From: Amoebidium appalachense
Lineage: Eukaryota; Ichthyosporea
Direction of reading: 5' to 3'
Length of the DNA: 64,000 nt
Assembly (NCBI GenBank): GCA_963693365.1
Contig: CAVNZM010000005.1
Span: 6,882,001-6,946,000 of the forward strand
This document shows positions 62,480-64,000 of this stretch, in pieces. Both the position numbers and the translations under genes were made by a program. Each line of letters begins with the position of its first letter. The first letter of the stretch is position 1. The notes under the pieces were generated by a model. The model was not told the origin of the DNA, searched no databases, and was given only the letters and a program-made list of their open reading frames with translations.

Positions 62480-63450
62480 CAGACAAGGCATCCTTTGGGA
62501 AAACTTTCATCAGCAAACTTCCCGGAAGTATTGCCAACGTATTTTTTGCTATTGGGGCTATTGGCGATATTGGCAATAGAACCCCTTGCCGCCAATAAGA
62601 ACACCATATTGCAATAATATTGCTTTGGTATTGTCAATGGTAATACAGTACCAATACCCTCTATTGTCGATATCCCGCTGATATGAATATATTATCCAGT
62701 ATATGTTACATCAATATCGCCAATACATTAGAGTGCCATTACATTACCATTGCATTACTATTGGGCTAGCATTATAGACGTATTGCCAATATCAATTATA
62801 CCCGGGCGATATTACAATAACAACCAAATAATATCAAAAATACAGATAATGATATGGATAATACTGTATTTTCGCATTGTAGTTGCACTATGAACACATT
62901 ATTAATGTATTGCCAATATGTAATTCATAGAAATACAAAGATTTAAATATCAAGAAACATATAAACAATGTATTGCCAAAATATGATCCAACTATAATCA
63001 ATATATAAATGCGGTATCGCCGATAGGTTGTTTTATTATCGTGAGTATATTGATGACATAAACAGAGGTATGATTAATACACTCCCAACACATTACAAAT
63101 AAGGAATAAGTAAGTATGTTCCATATCAAGCATATATTGGCAACATACGAATGATACCACCACCATAAAGATATAAGTATTGATAATGCATTGCATATAT
63201 ATTATAAATATCACACTATATTATTCAAATACATTGCCAATAAATTGATAATGGGAACGAATGCATGCAAAGTACAGTATAAGTGCGCTTATAACATGAA
63301 AGGCATATCGGACGAACATTGCCAATGTATTAATAATAACTTTATTGACACCTCATTAATCACATGCTCAATATATTGGCAATATGCACACGGTACGGTA
63401 AGCACAGCCCCATGATCATTGTCAATGTATTGCCAATGTATTGCACATGT
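62480..63450. repeat. AT-rich region of degenerate ATTGCCAAT / ATTGGCAAT words
   Basis: ATTGCCAATA, its complement TATTGGCAAT and one-base variants (ATTGTCAAT, ATCGCCAAT) recur more than a dozen times on both strands in AT-rich sequence. No period is obvious, and the frames found here are short. It looks like an old satellite or a dense field of palindromic binding sites. Confidence 0.65.
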
Positions 63451-63531
63451 CGTCATCCATACGTGTTCCGTATGGTCACTTTATTAACTTCGGTTGGATA
63501 TACCACATTATATTGAGGACCACACCTGGTG

Positions 63532-63745
63532 GCCCTCCCCTCCCCCCCTCCCCCCCCCCGCCCCCCCCCCCCCCCCCCCTCCCCCCCCCCCCCCCGCCCC
63601 CCCCCCCTCCCCCCCCCCCCCCCCCCCCCCCCGCGCCCCACCCCCTTTTCCCACAGGCTCAACCGGCCATGTATACACCGCCCCCCCCCCCCCCCCCCTA
63701 AAAAAACCCAAGTCCACTACCCCCCCCCCCCCCCCCCCCCACCCA
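63532..63745. repeat. poly(C) blocks
   Basis: C runs interrupted by T, G and A fill 63532-63640, 63681-63698 and 63721-63740, just beyond the stop of the right-edge gene. Confidence 0.95.
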
Positions 63746-63766
63746 AAATCAAAGAAAAAAAAACTT

Positions 63767-63982
63767 TTAGGGCTCGTCAATGTTGCAGGCGGCATGGGAC
63801 TTGTCGATGTTGCAGGCATGGCCGTGCTCGGTATTGGCGGCGAGGGGAGACTTAGGAGCGGGGGGAGGCTCTGGAGCGTGGGGGGACTTTTGGGCGTTGA
63901 TCTCTGAGTCTTGTTGCTCAGCCTCGGCCTCCTTGAGCCTTGCCTCCTCCTGGGCCTTGAAAGTCTTCCAGTTGTTGATGGC
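63767..63982 (-). CDS. last exon of an unidentified gene extending past the right edge
   Basis: The acceptor CCTCAG|GCC at 63983/63982 opens a phase-0 exon of 71 codons ending in TAA (63769-63767). The peptide starts AINNWKTFKAQEEARLKEAE, an alpha-helical charged stretch, then a Pro/Ala/Ser-rich linker, and ends in an internal near-repeat (HACNIDKS, HAACNIDEP). Non-repetitive composition and a good splice site support it. I do not recognise the family; the rest lies beyond 64000. Confidence 0.6.
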   Translation of the reverse strand, partial: AINNWKTFKAQEEARLKEAEAEQQDSEINAQKSPHAPEPPPAPKSPLAANTEHGHACNIDKSHAACNIDEP

Positions 63983-64000
63983 CTGAGGACACACGTATTA

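Overview
The window is nuclear DNA of a eukaryote. Its genes are split by GT-AG introns and encode conserved eukaryotic proteins: TCTP, the ribosome-assembly WD40 protein GRWD1/Rrb1, the glucosylceramidase GBA2, an SLC35A nucleotide-sugar transporter and a GT61 glycosyltransferase. A chromodomain Ty3/gypsy retroelement is also present. Introns and spacers are saturated with (GT)n/(CA)n arrays and pure G or C runs of up to 70 nt. A unicellular lineage, perhaps a holozoan protist, would fit, but I cannot establish the species from the sequence.

Layout: 1-2688 simple repeats. 2689-5000 (-) a predicted type I membrane protein with a lumenal ricin-type lectin and a cytosolic CBM20 starch/glycogen-binding domain. 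5001-6556 a divergent spacer with CCAAT boxes. 6557-10879 (+) a five-exon type II membrane GT61 glycosyltransferase. 10880-14250 repeats with two exon-like fragments. 14251-15791 (+) a coiled-coil protein with a disordered tail. 15792-18414 repeats. 18415-19422 (-) an intronless SLC35A transporter. 21211-32086 (-) GRWD1, 12 exons. 33450-35125 (-) TCTP, 4 exons, with TATA and CCAAT boxes. 36748-57560 (-) GBA2, 26 exons. 59289-62454 a rearranged LTR retroelement with inverted LTR ends and a 5-bp target duplication. 62480-63450 AT-rich degenerate repeats. 63767-63982 (-) the last exon of a gene running off the right edge.

The exon models of GRWD1, TCTP, GBA2 and GT61 join in phase with no internal stop and give 469, 170, 887 and 697 residues. 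Two other genes need a one-base change in a G run to stay open, which is probably sequence error in homopolymers.

Four of the genes deal with carbohydrate or glycolipid: the lectin-CBM20 protein, the GT61 enzyme, the sugar-nucleotide transporter and GBA2. A Golgi/ER glycan theme is possible, but the spacing and separate promoters do not indicate an operon-like unit. The most unusual items are the lectin-TM-CBM20 architecture, the head-to-head LTR element, an apparently undescribed ~110-bp dispersed repeat beside G runs, polarised microsatellites at splice sites, and a decaying tandem series of exon fragments in a GRWD1 intron.
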